Shown here in pieces: positions 24,009 to 37,600 of a stretch of 64,000 bases of DNA. The number at the start of each line of letters is the position of its first letter. Position 1 is the stretch's first letter. Below the pieces are notes generated by a model. That model saw nothing but the letters and a program-made list of their open reading frames with translations. It was not told the origin of the DNA and made no database searches. Source of the stretch: Plantago elongata (Eukaryota > Streptophyta > Magnoliopsida > Lamiales > Plantaginaceae); the NCBI GenBank assembly GCA_036897095.1, contig JAYMSP010000003.1:97103-161102 (forward strand), given 5' to 3'. The translations under genes and the position numbers were made by a program.

Positions 24009-24982
24009 ATGCAAATGTTCCGCTTTGATGCTTGCTGAACCACCGCGCCACCACCTTCCGCCCTCCGCCATCTGGTACGTACTCCATGCATTCAATCGCT
24101 TCCGTACAATTTTTTATTTATTTTGCAGATCGTGGCTTTTTGTTGAATTGCACGTTTGTTTTCTGTAATCGATCGTCACCGTTAGGCCAATCCGATTAAT
24201 AATCAGATGAGATCTCTCATTTCTGATTGAGTGATCGGCACCTGATTGTCGAATTAGGCTATACTATACTATTAAGTATTAACTAGTAGTGATCTTTGAT
24301 GTGCGTTGTGTAGAACAATGCTTGATCGAATCTGTTAGCAGGCTCTGTTAGCGATTTGATGAACATGAATTCCGGTTTACGGTTTATTTTGACTCTGTTT
24401 TTGAGCATTTTCAATATAAAATGATGTAATTCGTGATTTACGGGAGAAGATATATTGGTGTGTTATTATTAGGAGACAAAGTGTTTGTGAAAATGCTTGA
24501 TCGTGTTGTTTATTAGCATGGATGAGGTAGTCTGGTAGTGGAGTTGCTTTTAGACTTAGTAAAGTAGAAAAAGTGTAGCAACTAATCAGCAATAGGCTAG
24601 TCTAATGTACTACATAACTTTTACTATAAACCAAGGATCATGTGAACTGAAGACCATATCATGTGGAGCAATTATGATAAAGAGAATTGCTAAGCATTAA
24701 AGGAGACATCAACAGATGGGATTTTATTTCAAAACCATTTTCTAATTGAGTGTTTTGAGTAGTTGATGTCCATCCACTTAAGAATTAATCATTCAAGTTC
24801 TGTGCTTTGGTTATGTGCTGATTATATTCTAGGCCTGTGATTGTGCAAATAGGAATAATCTACTTTTGCATCTGAATACTTTGCACGGATTTATAAATTG
24901 CAGCGCTGAGAAAAACTATAAAGCCTTGTACCTTTATCTCTCGTATTCTGCGCAATGGAGGACAATGGAGGAGGTAAAGTGA
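24009..24982 (+). promoter_or_regulatory. Upstream ORFs in the spliced SAUR leader, one overlapping the main start
   Basis: The leader intron is inferred at 24075-24903 (CTG|GTACGT to TTGCAG|CGC). ATGs at 24009 and 24015 share one frame and stop at 24038. The ATG at 24028 opens a 41-codon frame through the splice (TG|C, Cys) that ends with TGA at 24980-24982, 25 nt beyond the main ATG (24955) in another frame. An overlapping uORF of this kind would be expected to lower translation unless it is leaky or reinitiation-prone. The intron and the start of transcription are inferred, not proven. Confidence 0.55.
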
Positions 24983-25777
24983 CCGGGATTAGGCAAATTG
25001 TTAGGCTCAAGGGACTCCTACAGAAATGGAAAGCTGTTACATTTGGACCAAAGGATGGCCCTATCCCCCAAAATCCCATGCTTACTCACAATCCTGCATC
25101 TATATTTGGGCGTGGTGGCATTTCACCAGAGGTTAGTAGGAGGATAATGAGTTCAAGCCAATACGACTCGGATGATGATATATGTCCGAGCCCTGAACCG
25201 CCTCTTGGTGTCCCGAGAGGTTACCTTGCTGTGTACGTTGGCCCAGAGCTCCGGAGGTTCATAATCCCCACTGATTATCTTGAAAAACCACTTTTCAAGG
25301 TGCTGTTAGAAAAGGTTGAGGAGGAGTATGGATTTGATCATCATGGCGCCCTCACCATACCATGTGAGATTGAGACCTTTAAGTATCTCCTTCAGTGCTT
25401 GGATAATAACCGGAAAGAACAAGCTGGAAGCAGCTCAGGTTTAATCTTAATTCTATGTTCATTGTTTGGTTATACATGCATTTCTGAGAAGTATTGTTAG
25501 GGCAGACATTGTTCTTCTCTGGTTTATATGTGATATTTTATGCAGCATCATGATATATGTGCGTCTTATCCTACCATACCATCTATATATTGACAATCTA
25601 AATTATGTGTTTAAGCCGCATGTAGAGTTTTTTTTATCTCTACTGAAATAGTTTGTTGTTTATTAATTGCTTTTTGTGGTGTAAGTATGATTTTCTTCTT
25701 TCCCTGTGAATGTGAGACTCTCAGTTGGCAAATCTGTCAATTTTGCAGCTCAAAAACCAGTATCAGTTCAGGATTGA
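24955..25777 (+). CDS. SAUR family auxin-responsive protein
   Basis: Two coding exons, 24955-25438 and 25749-25777, give 170 aa ending SSSAQKPVSVQD. The N-terminus carries the GIRQIVRLKGLLQKW motif of the intron-containing SAUR subgroup. A variable acidic linker (YDSDDDICPSPEPP) follows, then the SAUR domain from about residue 83: VPRGYLAVYVGPELRRFIIP, YLEKPLFKVLLEKVEEEYGF, and GALTIPCEIETFKYLLQC. SAURs are small, short-lived proteins; many inhibit PP2C-D phosphatases and so promote H+-ATPase-driven expansion. The long N-terminal extension and the late intron separate this gene from the usual intronless arrays. Similarity to Arabidopsis SAUR30-type genes is from memory. If the late intron is retained, the frame runs on to a stop at 25498-25500, giving a 181-aa form. 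Confidence 0.9.
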
Positions 25778-27646
25778 TCCCATGGCATCGTCAATGACTG
25801 GAGATTAGGACGTATTCTAATGATGAAAAGTGTAAAGTAAGGTCTCTCAAGAAATGTAACATTCCATTTCTGTATTTCTTCTCTTGTTCCCCTGTTTTTT
25901 AAAGGAAGATTCAGATAGTTGGCCAGTTGCCCTTGTTGTTTGTGCACAAGCAGATCTGTCTATGTTCTATTGAACATGATGAATTGCCAATGCAATTCTT
26001 TCTCCTCATTCTAATTGACATTGTTAAATGTACAGGAGTTCCGCATTTGTTACCGTGACATTAATTGTACATGATTACCACATTTGTACTCTTGTTATCA
26101 TGACCAATCTGGAATTGTCATTGGGCTAACAAGGAATATGTTCTTCTTTACATCGATTTTGGACTACTTCAACTAGGTCGAATCATGCATCATGCCTTCT
26201 CACTTTAAGATTTAAGAGTATATGAATAGTATAATTTATTCGCTTTCTTAACCATCTGCATCCTGATGCCCCTGATGTCGGGGTGGCATTCTGAATAGAA
26301 CTGTGAGGCGTTTCCAGCCGAAATCTGACCAGGCATACGGATAAATCGTGCATTTTGTAAGAAATACGGAATGTTCAAGAACTAACAATAACTATGACAT
26401 GGCCAGAACTCAGAACTTGTTACAAAATATACACAACCTGATAATGAAGGAAGCAACGCTCAACTTCATACAAACAGACTTGGTGGATGAAGAAAGTGTG
26501 GGATCGGATCTCCCGTGCCACATAGTAATACTGGATTAGAATAACCTTGTGGTTTTCAAAGTCAGATTGGCAGATGGACTCAAAGTCAGCTAGAACCCAG
26601 TATTGTGTCATCTGCTGTAGAAGTTGGTTCAGCAAAAATGTCAGGGGGATAACTCCATTATGAGTTTTTGAAGTACTCAAGGGTAATTGGGCCAGTGGAA
26701 GCAGTTATAACAGGCTAATAACTAAAGCTAAATTTGCCACCAACAGATTGAATGCACTGAATAGTGGACAATGGCAGAAACACTAGAATCACGTTTCAAT
26801 TAGAAGCAAGTGTAGCACCCAAGCATTTGCAGAGGCTGTGAAAACTAATCAGGACACATTCCGCATTAAAGAAAATCGATTAGCTGGAGCAAATGAAAGA
26901 AATACAGAGTTGGCAAACATAATTCAGTTGTAGAAGAGTGAAAGAGGGAATACGCAGGCAAATACAATAAAATGTTGAAGTATGAAAGAGTGGATGAAGG
27001 TGAATGTTGCTTGGAAAGTGAATACTGATTGTTTTTTCAGTTTCTATCAAGGTAGTACTACATCATGAGAAAGTCAGACAGTATATAAAAGATCAAGTTG
27101 ATGAAAAACTTATGGCACGATAAGAACATTGTTGCACGTTGATGATTATGGATATAAGTCGAATGTTACAGGACAGGGTGCGCCGTACAGGGTTATTATA
27201 CCGGATGTCATTTTATCTAAATTTATATTTCTGGTTATGCCTCAACTTCTTCTCGTCTGCAAACCAAGATATATCCAATCCTTCGGTGTTTTCTTGATCT
27301 GGACAGCCTTTCCAACCAATTGTTACTTAAATTTGTTGGGAAATTTCACCCCTATGAATAATAATGTATTAGAACAGATAAGTCATGGTGAGCAGGAAAA
27401 TGTAGCAAGTTAGCACGAATATACTTAGCTTTCTTTTATTATAATCACAGTAGAAAACTTGCAAAGATGCAAAAACTGTTTATTCAGAACGATATGAACT
27501 AGTGAAAGCTAAGAAAGATTATATTATAGCCGAATGGGCCATTCAATAGAATGGCAAAGGAGTTGAAATGGAAAACTAGAGCCTTTAAATCTTTCACAGG
27601 CCACAATCTTTATTTCTAGCAACACTCGAATCAACACCATGCTTGC
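25778..27646. other. Intergenic between SAUR and the convergent sucrose synthase gene
   Basis: This contains the 3' UTRs of the two convergent genes. I see no further gene. Open frames near 26348, 26420 and 27129 have no recognisable protein character. Confidence 0.55.
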
Positions 27647-30600
27647 TTACTCCACAGCTCTTGGAACAGCATCAGCCTGACGCGGAAAACGAGGAAATAA
27701 GCAATCAATACATTATCTCGTCTAATAGTCTGAAGTTTGATATATTCAATAGCAAGGATATGGGAACTTACCAATTTGCGGAACTTGAGTGCATAGAACA
27801 TCTCTAGATAGCGACGGATCTCACGACGATCTAGCTTGGAGACATACTTCCAGAAGCCATACACTCCAGCCAAAGTCAATAGCCTGTCTGAGTATATCTG
27901 CCATGTATACCTGCAAAAGATAGGGCAAAAAAAGATCAAATCCCTGATGAAATTTAGTTAAGTAATTAATGCATGTTAGAATGTGAAAGTTATTCTTACT
28001 TCTCCTCAATACGTTTCAGGCCGCCAGTAGAAATGTCATCCCAGTGAGACGGGTCCTTCTGACACTTCTCGAAGAAGTTAGCAAGAAGCTCGGAGACTTG
28101 GTCACCATTATATGGGTCAATGTGGAATCCGGACTTTCCATGGATAATGATCTCAGCAGGGCCACCATGGAGAGTAGCAAAAGTCGGGACCCCACAGGTC
28201 ATGGCCTCGACAACTGTGAGGCCAAATGCCTCGTAGAATGCAGGTTGTACAAACACACCTTTCGTGTCAGCAATGCAACGGTAGAGCTCACCATTCCTAT
28301 AGCGGTTCATTTGAGAAGAAATCCATCTGAATTGGCCATTTAGTTTGTAGGTTTCAATCAGGCTATACATTTTCTTCATCTGAGCTTGTTCTTCCAAATC
28401 TTTGGACTCCTTTCTTCGGTCACCACCAACTACAACAAGGTTGGCCAGTTCCCTCAGCCTTGGGTTCTTAGCATACAGCTCCACAAGCCCTGACAGATTC
28501 TTGACATTGTCCAATCTCGCCATGGTGAACAGGATTGGCTTCTTCTTGTCTTTCAGCACACATCTGTGACAAACATCCTTTGTTTAGAATCATCAACTAA
28601 TTTCCGCACCCTTAAAATATTCCTATTTGGAAGGTAATTGAAAGAAAAACAAAGGGAACTTTCTGTATTTTATAGTCTGCTGAAACACTATCTGTGTTCA
28701 AATATTTGGAAACCTAAGCATGTTTCGAAGTTTTTAAGAGCTTTCATTCGTAGTTATATTCATCTGAACAAGAACTACTGGTAAAAGCAAGATGCACAAA
28801 CTTACAGATGCTCCTCATTTTCGACATCGCTGAAAAGAAGCTCTTCAATTTCAGGATGGAACTTTGTCAGCCTCTTTTCAGTCTCGGTGTACGGGAAGTA
28901 TACGTTGGTATCAGCCCCGGGAGACACAATGTTGAACTTGGGGTCAAAGACGTCAATTCCATGGACAACTCGGTACAGTCCAGGCATTGTGAACGCCGTG
29001 TGGCTCTCGTATTGTCCAACTGTATCCTTACTGATAACAAGGTAAATATTGAAAAAAAAAAGTTAGATTCTAAGAAATATATGCTTGTTCTGTAAAATTT
29101 GCTTCAAGTAGAAAAAAGTCGAACCTTCCAGCAATTTCTTGGAATGTGCTAGTGATGATGAAATCTGTATGATTCATCGCATAGAGATCAGCTGTAAACT
29201 GGCAGGAAAAGTGATACTTCTCGTCGAAGTTTTTCACGTAAATGTCGGAATCTGGATACTTTGTTTTCTCCAGAGCATGAGCAATGGTACACTGTTGAAA
29301 AGATTGACAACCATAAGTTTTACTGGTAACAATAACTGTAGAAAAAATCGCCATCTCATATACGCGTTCTATATTGATGTGCAGATATGATATCATTCAT
29401 TACAAGTACCTGTGTCACGCCCATTTTGTGAGCAAGCAAGGAGGCTGCAAGGTTACCCTCACTATAGTTTCCGATAATCAAGTCAGGCTTGGCCTGTAAT
29501 TCTGCAGTAATTTCTTTTGCGACATCCTAAAGAAAATGCCATACATAAACAGTCAGCATTGAAACATAAAATGCAATACAGAAGGACAAGTAGAAAGTAA
29601 ATTTGGCATATCTCACCTCAGTGAAGGTTTCCATGTATGGCCAAACCTCAAACCGGGAGATCCATTTGCGAACAATTCCTTTCTCGGTTCTGAAAGGAAC
29701 ACGGAGTATATGGGAGTGCTCAGCTCCAAACACTTTCTCAAACCTCTGTCCACAAGTGGTTCCAACTGCATCCGGTAGCAACCTTGTAATGATCAGAATG
29801 CGAGGTGTGATATCAAGTCCTTGTTCCTTGATACGTTTCAGCATCTCTCGCTCCAATGCAGGAACTTGATCCAAAATATACACAACCTGGCCACCGGTAT
29901 CAGGATAACCCAAGACATTTTCTTGAGCAAAGTAGCCGTGAGGCGAGAGAATGACGACATTGAAAACCATGGGGACTCTACCAAGGAAATTCTGGAGGGT
30001 ACTCGAGTCAGGGGCCTCAAGAAGGCCTAACAGCATAGAGATCATCTCGGACACACGTTCTGCATTGTTACCCCATCCTCTCTCCAACCCGATCTCTTGA
30101 AACATGAATTCGAAGTCATCATAGGGTGTTTCTGGAGGAAGAGTTGAGAGGTGCTCCTCTGCCTTCCTCAAAACAGATTGCAGAGCATTCAAGTTTTTGA
30201 TCCTCTCATTCAGCATTATTGTCTGTCCAAGAAAAGAAGATCATATAAGCATTTGCATACCACATCACTAAACTTAATACTGATTTTCTAGAAATGAAGT
30301 GTTCACCTTTCCCTTGTACTTGTGGGCACGAAGGAAATCGAGCAGAGGGGTCATGCTCTCCCTGTCATGAAACATTTTGGCAGAGAGGTGCCTGTTGAGG
30401 AACTCGACTCCATTTCCAATGGATTTGGTGAGAGTCGGCTTGGGGAAAGAAGAAGTGAATGGTTCGAAATCCAACTCAAGAACAAAGTTACCATTATCAC
30501 TGCACCAAAGATCAACAATAAGGATTAAATTTTCAAGAATCTGGCACAAAAGACAATAATAATAAAGTCAGGTTTCAAAACATACGCTCCGTCAACGAGC

Positions 30601-31148
30601 TCTTCTTTGAAGTGAAGGAATTCAGGCACGGTAAGTTCCTCAACTACCAATGCATTGGCATTGACCCGAACATAGTCCCAAACGCCAGGCCTCAGACGAA
30701 TAGCAAGTGCAACCCATGGAGGCATAACAATTGCTTCCTGCTCGAACATATAACCACAAAATTACAAAACAACACTTCTAACAGAGGAAAATCAGCACAC
30801 ATTTGATGATCTCTTATGCTTACCTGAGTACACTTGAGGACATCATGGAAAGCATGACCCTTAAGCTTGTCCTTGTCAGCAACGGCCTCAAACTCAGCTA
30901 GAAGCTGGTGTTGCTTCAAAATGCCTTTTCCATGGCTTTCAATTCTGCAATATTACAGCAACCATGTTGATTAGTCCATTTGAACTCCATGACAAACTTT
31001 AAAACAAATATAGAAAGCATTCAAAGACTATATTGAGTACTGAACAATACCTTGCCAAAAATGATAAAATCTCGTTGCGATTCGCAACAAGGGTGGAATC
31101 CAAGCGTTCACGCAAGCTATGAACACGGGTCAGCACACGTTCCGCCAT
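27647..31148 (-). CDS. SUS: Sucrose synthase (SUS1 type)
   Basis: This cytosolic or membrane-associated GT4 enzyme reversibly converts sucrose and UDP to UDP-glucose and fructose. Eleven coding exons join in phase to 803 aa (family about 805), in coding order: 31148-31051, 30944-30824, 30737-30586, 30499-30307, 30222-29617, 29526-29410, 29291-29125, 29030-28806, 28563-28000, 27910-27772, 27676-27647. The N-terminus reads [18 protein letters not shown]; Ser11 corresponds to the known regulatory phosphorylation site. The GT-B domain starts near [20 protein letters not shown] with its GGQVVY loop. The UDP-binding region has [11 protein letters not shown] and [13 protein letters not shown]. The E-X7-E pair is Glu671 and Glu679 in [10 protein letters not shown]. 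The 606-bp fifth exon appears to fuse what are several exons in other plant SUS genes. The N-terminal wording places it in the dicot SUS1 clade. Confidence 0.96.
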
Positions 31149-31200
31149 CGGATACGGATCAATCAGATAACAAAACCTCGGACAACTTTCAACTGGAAGA

Positions 31201-32028
31201 CTAGAAAGAGTTAGTAAAATAAATGGATATGGATTGAAAAAATGGCTTAGAACTAATTGACTGGAAAGTGGCTTAGAATTGACTGAAATTTATAAATTTC
31301 TAGAACTTGTAGGAAATTCAAACACGAAGACTTCAAGTTATTGTGAACCTACCAAACTGGTCTCCATATTAATTAGGCTTGATACGCAAGAATCACAAAT
31401 AAGGAATACAATTCCGTGTAGATCATGAACATTACACATGGCTTAATCCAATCCATTATTTCCAGAGTGCACTAAAACACAAGGCACTTATTCCAATTGG
31501 CCATCATGATGGTCCCTTAACAAAGACAATGCCATCATTTTCACAGATTTTACACTAAGAAACTTTTAATTTCATCATCTACTTTTAGAAACTAAAGCCA
31601 CCCAGATATTTTCCTGATCCTCTGTTACAACAAGTTTTGCAACAACACCATCAAAATTGCACTTGCAAAAAAAAAAAACAATAATAGTAAAACCAAGATT
31701 TTCCCATTTTGATCATTTACCAAAATAATAGTAAGAACTAAATATACCAGCCAGTAAAGAAATAAAAGACACAACCTTTCTGCAAATTTCTCCATGGCCC
31801 ATCTCAAATGAAACTAAAACTACACTTTAAAATGTTGCAGTTTTTTTATTTCCCCTTCCTAAAGATCAATATAGAAAGAGTCCTAGCTAACTCAACACAA
31901 TTCCATAAAAACCAGAAATTCCAGTGCTAGACAAGTGGAACAAGATCATTAGCAACCGAATAAGAATATAGAATCATGAAAATACAATCCACATAAACTG
32001 AAAAAGATCGAATTTTTACGACCATTAC
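31201..32028 (-). other. Leader intron of sucrose synthase (inferred)
   Basis: On the minus strand a donor GAG|GTAATGG (boundary at 32029/32028) and an acceptor TTTCTAG (boundary at 31201/31200) bracket 828 bp between a TATA box and the start codon. Leader introns are a known feature of SUS1-type genes and often enhance expression. The splice pair is inferred by eye. Confidence 0.6.
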
Positions 32029-32182
32029 CTCAAAAAGAGCAGTGGGTTGGAATAAACAACCAATGAGAACCCAGATCAGCAATGAACAAGCAATGAGAAC
32101 AACAACGCAATATAGTAATAGAATAAGAAGATGAAATGAATGAGTTTTTTTGTGATGGTGAAGAATGCAAAACCCAGAAGCC

Positions 32183-32192
32183 CCTTTATATA
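32183..32192 (-). promoter_or_regulatory. Probable TATA box of sucrose synthase
   Basis: Reads TATATAAAGG on the minus strand, just upstream of the inferred noncoding first exon (about 32155-32029). The position fits a leader intron model. Confidence 0.6.
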
Positions 32193-32199
32193 GTTCTAG

Positions 32200-34600
32200 C
32201 AAGCAGAAAAAAAGTTGAAGCCATATTCTCAAAACCACTAACTATGAAAAACAATTCACTGAACAAACGGTTTTGTTTTCTTGAAGAGGTAATTGTAATT
32301 ATGATAATAGTCCTTTTGGATTCCGTGAAAAAAGAAATTTCTTTGAACCAACTTTACTTGGCTTTTCTTTAATCAAAGCCACTATTTCTCAACTAAAACC
32401 GCTTTTCTCAAGATACTATGATATTAACCCCTGTTTCAGAATCACTAGGATTAAAGTAATTTTTGTGGTAATGCAGTGGACCCATGTGCTTGACTATGGA
32501 GATGGATTATGAGAATTATCCACTTTTTTATTTTATACTTTGAACAGTGATTCTTTAATGAAGTTTTTTCAAGCTTGGATTATGTTGTTTTCCTGTAAAG
32601 TTGACTGCTTTGATGAATAAGAAAGAGCCAGTTGGTATGTTGTAGGCCGGTGAGAGTGGATTATAAGTAACTGTACTGCTAAATATCCTTGTGGATAAAT
32701 TTTCACTATAAATACGAAAAGAAATTCCACGTCCCACAAATATCGTATTTGAAATAATCATTTGCGTTACAATTATCGACATTTTTATATATAAAGAAAC
32801 AAAGTGTCAATTAACAAATATACATATATCTTTTTGTGAATTTTCACGATTAACATATACAGTATTGATTATGTCTAATATAATTTTTTTCCTTTTTCTT
32901 AAAACTGTAAAAACCACTTCTACATTACAATTAGAGACATATCCATTCCGATTACAATTATCGAAAGTAACATAGGAACCAAATTACAACTTAATATAAT
33001 TTCAGTTTCAGGAATACTGATAATAAAACAATATTGATTTTCCTTTAATTCTCCATGGATAAAATTTCATGTTTGGCCTCTGAATACCATCGGTTCGTAT
33101 CGTCGGCTTGATTTTGGGGCTAGTTGCTGTCCTCTTTTGCCGCGTAAGGGATATTTAATTCAGACAATGACGCCACTTTGTTTACCTTGCTTGCTCTCTT
33201 CATTATTTGTGATGTAATGGTATACGAGATACGTATTTTTCAGGCGAGATACTTTTCGGTTGAATTTAAATTTAATTGTATTGAAGTCAAATAAGTACGA
33301 CCAACGATCTTTAATACTAAAAGTATATCTTTTTCACCTTTCTCATTTATTATTATTATTTTAATTTTTCACATAAAACTACATAAACGAAATATATGAA
33401 TTTGTCATCGACATACATATTATGATCTGAAGATATTTTCCTATACTTGGATATGATCATGCTTAGGCCCATGTGTCACCAAATTAGGATGGGGATTAGA
33501 GCTAGAGATCAGTGATCTAAAATTAATTTATCCGCGAGCAAAGCACTGTCATCACAGTCATGAAGGAAATATATGAATTTCCTATACTTCAAGGTGATGT
33601 AGTGTATGGTGATGATTGAATATATTGAACTATGTAATATATAATGAAAAATATGGTACAAAGTTTAAGACTACTAATTAAGGTTTGCAACATGTTAGAT
33701 AGTATTGAACCAGAAAATTGACTGGGTGTGATTATTTAACTGGAGCAAGTGGTAAGGTTTTGTCGAGATGAATATTTGGTACATTCAGTGTCGCTTGGCT
33801 GTCTTCTCATTGACATTCTTAAAACAGTGGTTCAGTTTGATGGTTTGTCGACCATTCCTACTAATTTGTATATTCATATAAGTTTGATGAAACTTTTCTT
33901 CAAGGCAAAATGTCACTTTGCAATCTAGTCACTTATTACTAGTGGATGAATCCTACCATGACTTTTAACATTTTCTACTATTAATCCATCTACTTAGAAT
34001 ATGCTTTCAATATACTTAGATCTCAAATTCCCAACTTCTACCGGACTACCTCCCACTCAATTAAATGGGAGCCCCCACTAGCTAATATATATGCAATTTA
34101 TTGTGTTTAACTTGTATTTGTAAGATTGTTGTTGAAGTTAGAGTTATTTATAAGTTGGGTGGCGACAAGTAACTCGGAATATTATACATAAAATGTATAA
34201 TTTTAATTGGGTTATTTATCACTAAGTAATTGATATTTAAATTATGAATTGTAATATAATGTAATGTAGTGTTAAAAATTCAAAAGGAGATTGTCGAGTA
34301 GAATTAAATATCATAATCGATCTTTCAGTCGTTAGGAAATCATTCTGTGATAGTTAATCAAGTAGTGTGATCGTGGTACTTTTTTGCTTTGTTAAAAATC
34401 AGTCCATAAACCATTCAACCTGGACCAATCTAGTTTTAGATTCGGCTTCTGTCTGGTACGATAAACCGGTTCGGTCCCCGGTCCTTAAGAAACACCAAAA
34501 GTCGTTGAACACTGGGCACCGACGCGATTGGTCCCAAATCCAAAGTTAGCCCCTAATTTGAAATTAGTGATTTCAATAAACCTCCTCCCCTCTTTCTTAA
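32200..34600. other. Intergenic between divergent sucrose synthase and NAR1 genes
   Basis: A 2.4-kb divergent intergenic region that must hold both promoters. It is AT-rich, and I see no gene or well-bounded repeat. Confidence 0.55.
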
Positions 34601-34657
34601 CTCAGAAACAGAAGTTGAAAAATTCACAATCTTTCTTCACACAGTTCCAGAGCTCTA

Positions 34658-37600
34658 ATGTCAGAGAAATTTTCAGCTACTCTCAGAATTGGTGATCTCA
34701 ATGATTACATATCTCCATCACAGGGTTGCGTTATCAAAACTGAGGTATGCCTTTGTTTTACAACCTCACTTTCAACAAATTCTGATTATTTCGCTTCCAT
34801 ATTTTACTCTGATGCTCAATGTTCAATAAACTCCAGTAATTTGCATATGCAATTGGTTTCTTGGTTTAAAGACTTTATGTTAGGATTGTCATTTTGTTTT
34901 GTGTATACAGTTAGCTTGTTATTTTGTTACTAGTAGTTATAATGTGGATTCTTCTGAACAGAATGTTGGGAAAGCGAGGATTGCTACTGTTGCTGCTCCG
35001 AAAGCTGTCGAAACTGATCCCGTAAAGATCTCCCTCAAGGACTGCTTAGCCTGTAGGTGAGGTACCGTGTACTCGTTATTGATTATCCTCGGGAAAATGC
35101 TACTTTTGTGATAGATTATTGATTATAGAACCGTGTGTTTTCCGTTTGGGGTTTTATTTAGTATTGGTTTCGATTCTTGTTTTGTTACAAAGACCAAATG
35201 CGTGTGATTCTCATGCAGTGGGTGTATAACGTCTGCAGAGACAGTTATGCTAGAGAAACAGAGTTTAGATGAATTTCTTGGGAACCTAGAGAAAGGAAAG
35301 CCTGTCGTTGTTTCACTTTCTCCGCAGTCAAGAGCTTCTTTTGCAGCCCATTATGGCCTTTCACCACTTCAGGTTGGATGTTACTCGTATACTAAATGTA
35401 ATTTGGTATTGGCTACACAAGGCCTTTACGAATGTCTTGTATTTTGTGATAATAGATTGGTTATGCTTTTCAGGTCTTTGGGAAACTTACGGCACTGTTT
35501 AAGTCCCTTGGAGTGAAAGCAGTATTTGATACAAGCTGCAGTAGAGATTTAACACTCATAGAGTCTTGTAATGAATTTGTAAAGCGCTATAATCTCAGCA
35601 GTTCATCTGATGTTGCAAACTCAAGATTACCCCTTCCTCTGATTTCATCCGCTTGTCCTGGTATGCACTTGTCGATTTACATGTACATACACAGATTTAG
35701 GCATGCTTTAAATGCTGCATAACATGTTTTCCGCCTGAAAATGAAGCGCTGTTTAAAACATATTATCCTATTTGTCCTATTTATCTTCCTTTTTTTGTTC
35801 CTTTCTTCCTTTTCTCTTGATGTCTATCATTATCTTTTTTTCTTTTCGAGCATGTATGTCATTCCCGGACATGTTTTGCAGGTTGGGTATGTTATGCGGA
35901 GAAAACTCTTGGCTCCTATATTCTTCCAAATATTTCTTCAGTGAAAAGTCCCCAACAAACAATTGGGGCCGTCATTAAGAGCCACCTGTGTGAAACATTA
36001 TGTCTTAGGTAAGCTGCATTCTTGATGAATGCTCATATGTTCACATTAGGAGATTTTTTTCCTACAAATTTGCTTAGTTTTTGTCGCAGAAAACACATGT
36101 CAATTTAATTTTAAATTCAATGGAAGTGGTATGTAGTTTCAATTCTAATACAACACAGTTGAAATAGAATCAAGTTTGTAATGCTGTGGATCTGTAATTT
36201 GTATCTCTGGGCAGGCCAGAAGATATATATCATGTTACTGTGATGCCCTGTTATGACAAGAAACTCGAGGCTGCGAGGGATGACTTTGTCTTCCAAGTGG
36301 ATTCAGATAGTGAGAGTATTACGGAGGTTGATTCAGTATTGACAACAGGAGAGGTTCTAGATCTAATACAGGTTAGCTTATGGTGAATCTTTAATGTTCT
36401 TCTATTCTATTTCTTTTCTCCTTTTCTTAAAAAGTATGATCATTTTGCAGTCTAAATCGATCGATTTTACAACCTTGGAAGAATCTCCAATCGATTCACT
36501 GTAAGGGTCTAAACCATTTCTTGTCATTTTTTATAACTGATAAGCTGTGATGGTTCTCAAATTTTGCTTATGTCATTCTCCCACAGATTTTCAAATATAG
36601 ACAAGGAAGGTCATCTTTATGGTGTCCAAGGAAGCTCGGGAGGATATGCTGAGACCATATTCTGTCATGCTGCAAAAGTGATTTTTGGAAAGGAAATCAT
36701 GGGTCCTCTGGAGTTTAAGACTCTACGCAATGCAGATTTCCGTGAAGTCACTCTTCAAGTGAGTTTGATGTCTTTTTTCATGTCTCTGATTCTTGCAATT
36801 TTTAGTTCTTGCTTTTGTGACTTGATTCTCATTTATCCTTGTCATTTGATGCATTTGTGCGACAATATCACTTTCTGCTCTATATCCTTTTCCAACCTCA
36901 TTAGATCATAAGTGTTAACATTATGGTATCTCTTAAATGCAGGTTGATGGTGAAGTTGTGTTGAGATTCGGACTCTGTTATGGATTCAGGAACTTGCGTA
37001 ACATTGTTACAAAAATAAAAAGCGGGAAGTGTGAATATCATTATCTGGAGATAATGGCATGTCCCTCGGGTTGGGCTCTATTTCTACTTGAATTGAGTTA
37101 TAGTACCCGACGTGTATTACTCGCTCTGAACTCGCGTCTTTGTCATGTTTTGAACTTGTGACAGGATGCTTGAATGGTGGAGGTCAGATCAAACCCACAC
37201 CTGGACAATCGGCTAAAGACTTGATAAAGTTGTTGGAAACAACATACTCAGAATCAGGAAATGTGAGTATATCTGGTGTTGGAAGCCTTGTCGACTTCTA
37301 GTTTATGTTATCTATAAGACTATAAATAGACTAGTTCAGAAGTTCATTTTATTTAGAGCGTGTATTCGGTAGAAGCATGATTACTTTGCATTCATTACAC
37401 CTCTTCCCCTTTCGGGTAGTGGATAGAACTTAGCTACTCACTCCAACTTCCAGTACCTTATGGGTTTTCTGCGGAAGCTTTGTAAAGCTGCTGTAGACAA
37501 CTTCTTAGAATCTTAGGTGCTCGTAAAAAAACAGCCTTTTGAAGTCCAAGTAAGCAACCCAATTAATAATTCAATGGCTTTCAGAATATACTAAGGAGCC

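Noticed and set aside
28044-28343. Plus-strand open frame over a sucrose synthase exon
   Set aside because: Antisense shadow of the 564-bp catalytic exon.
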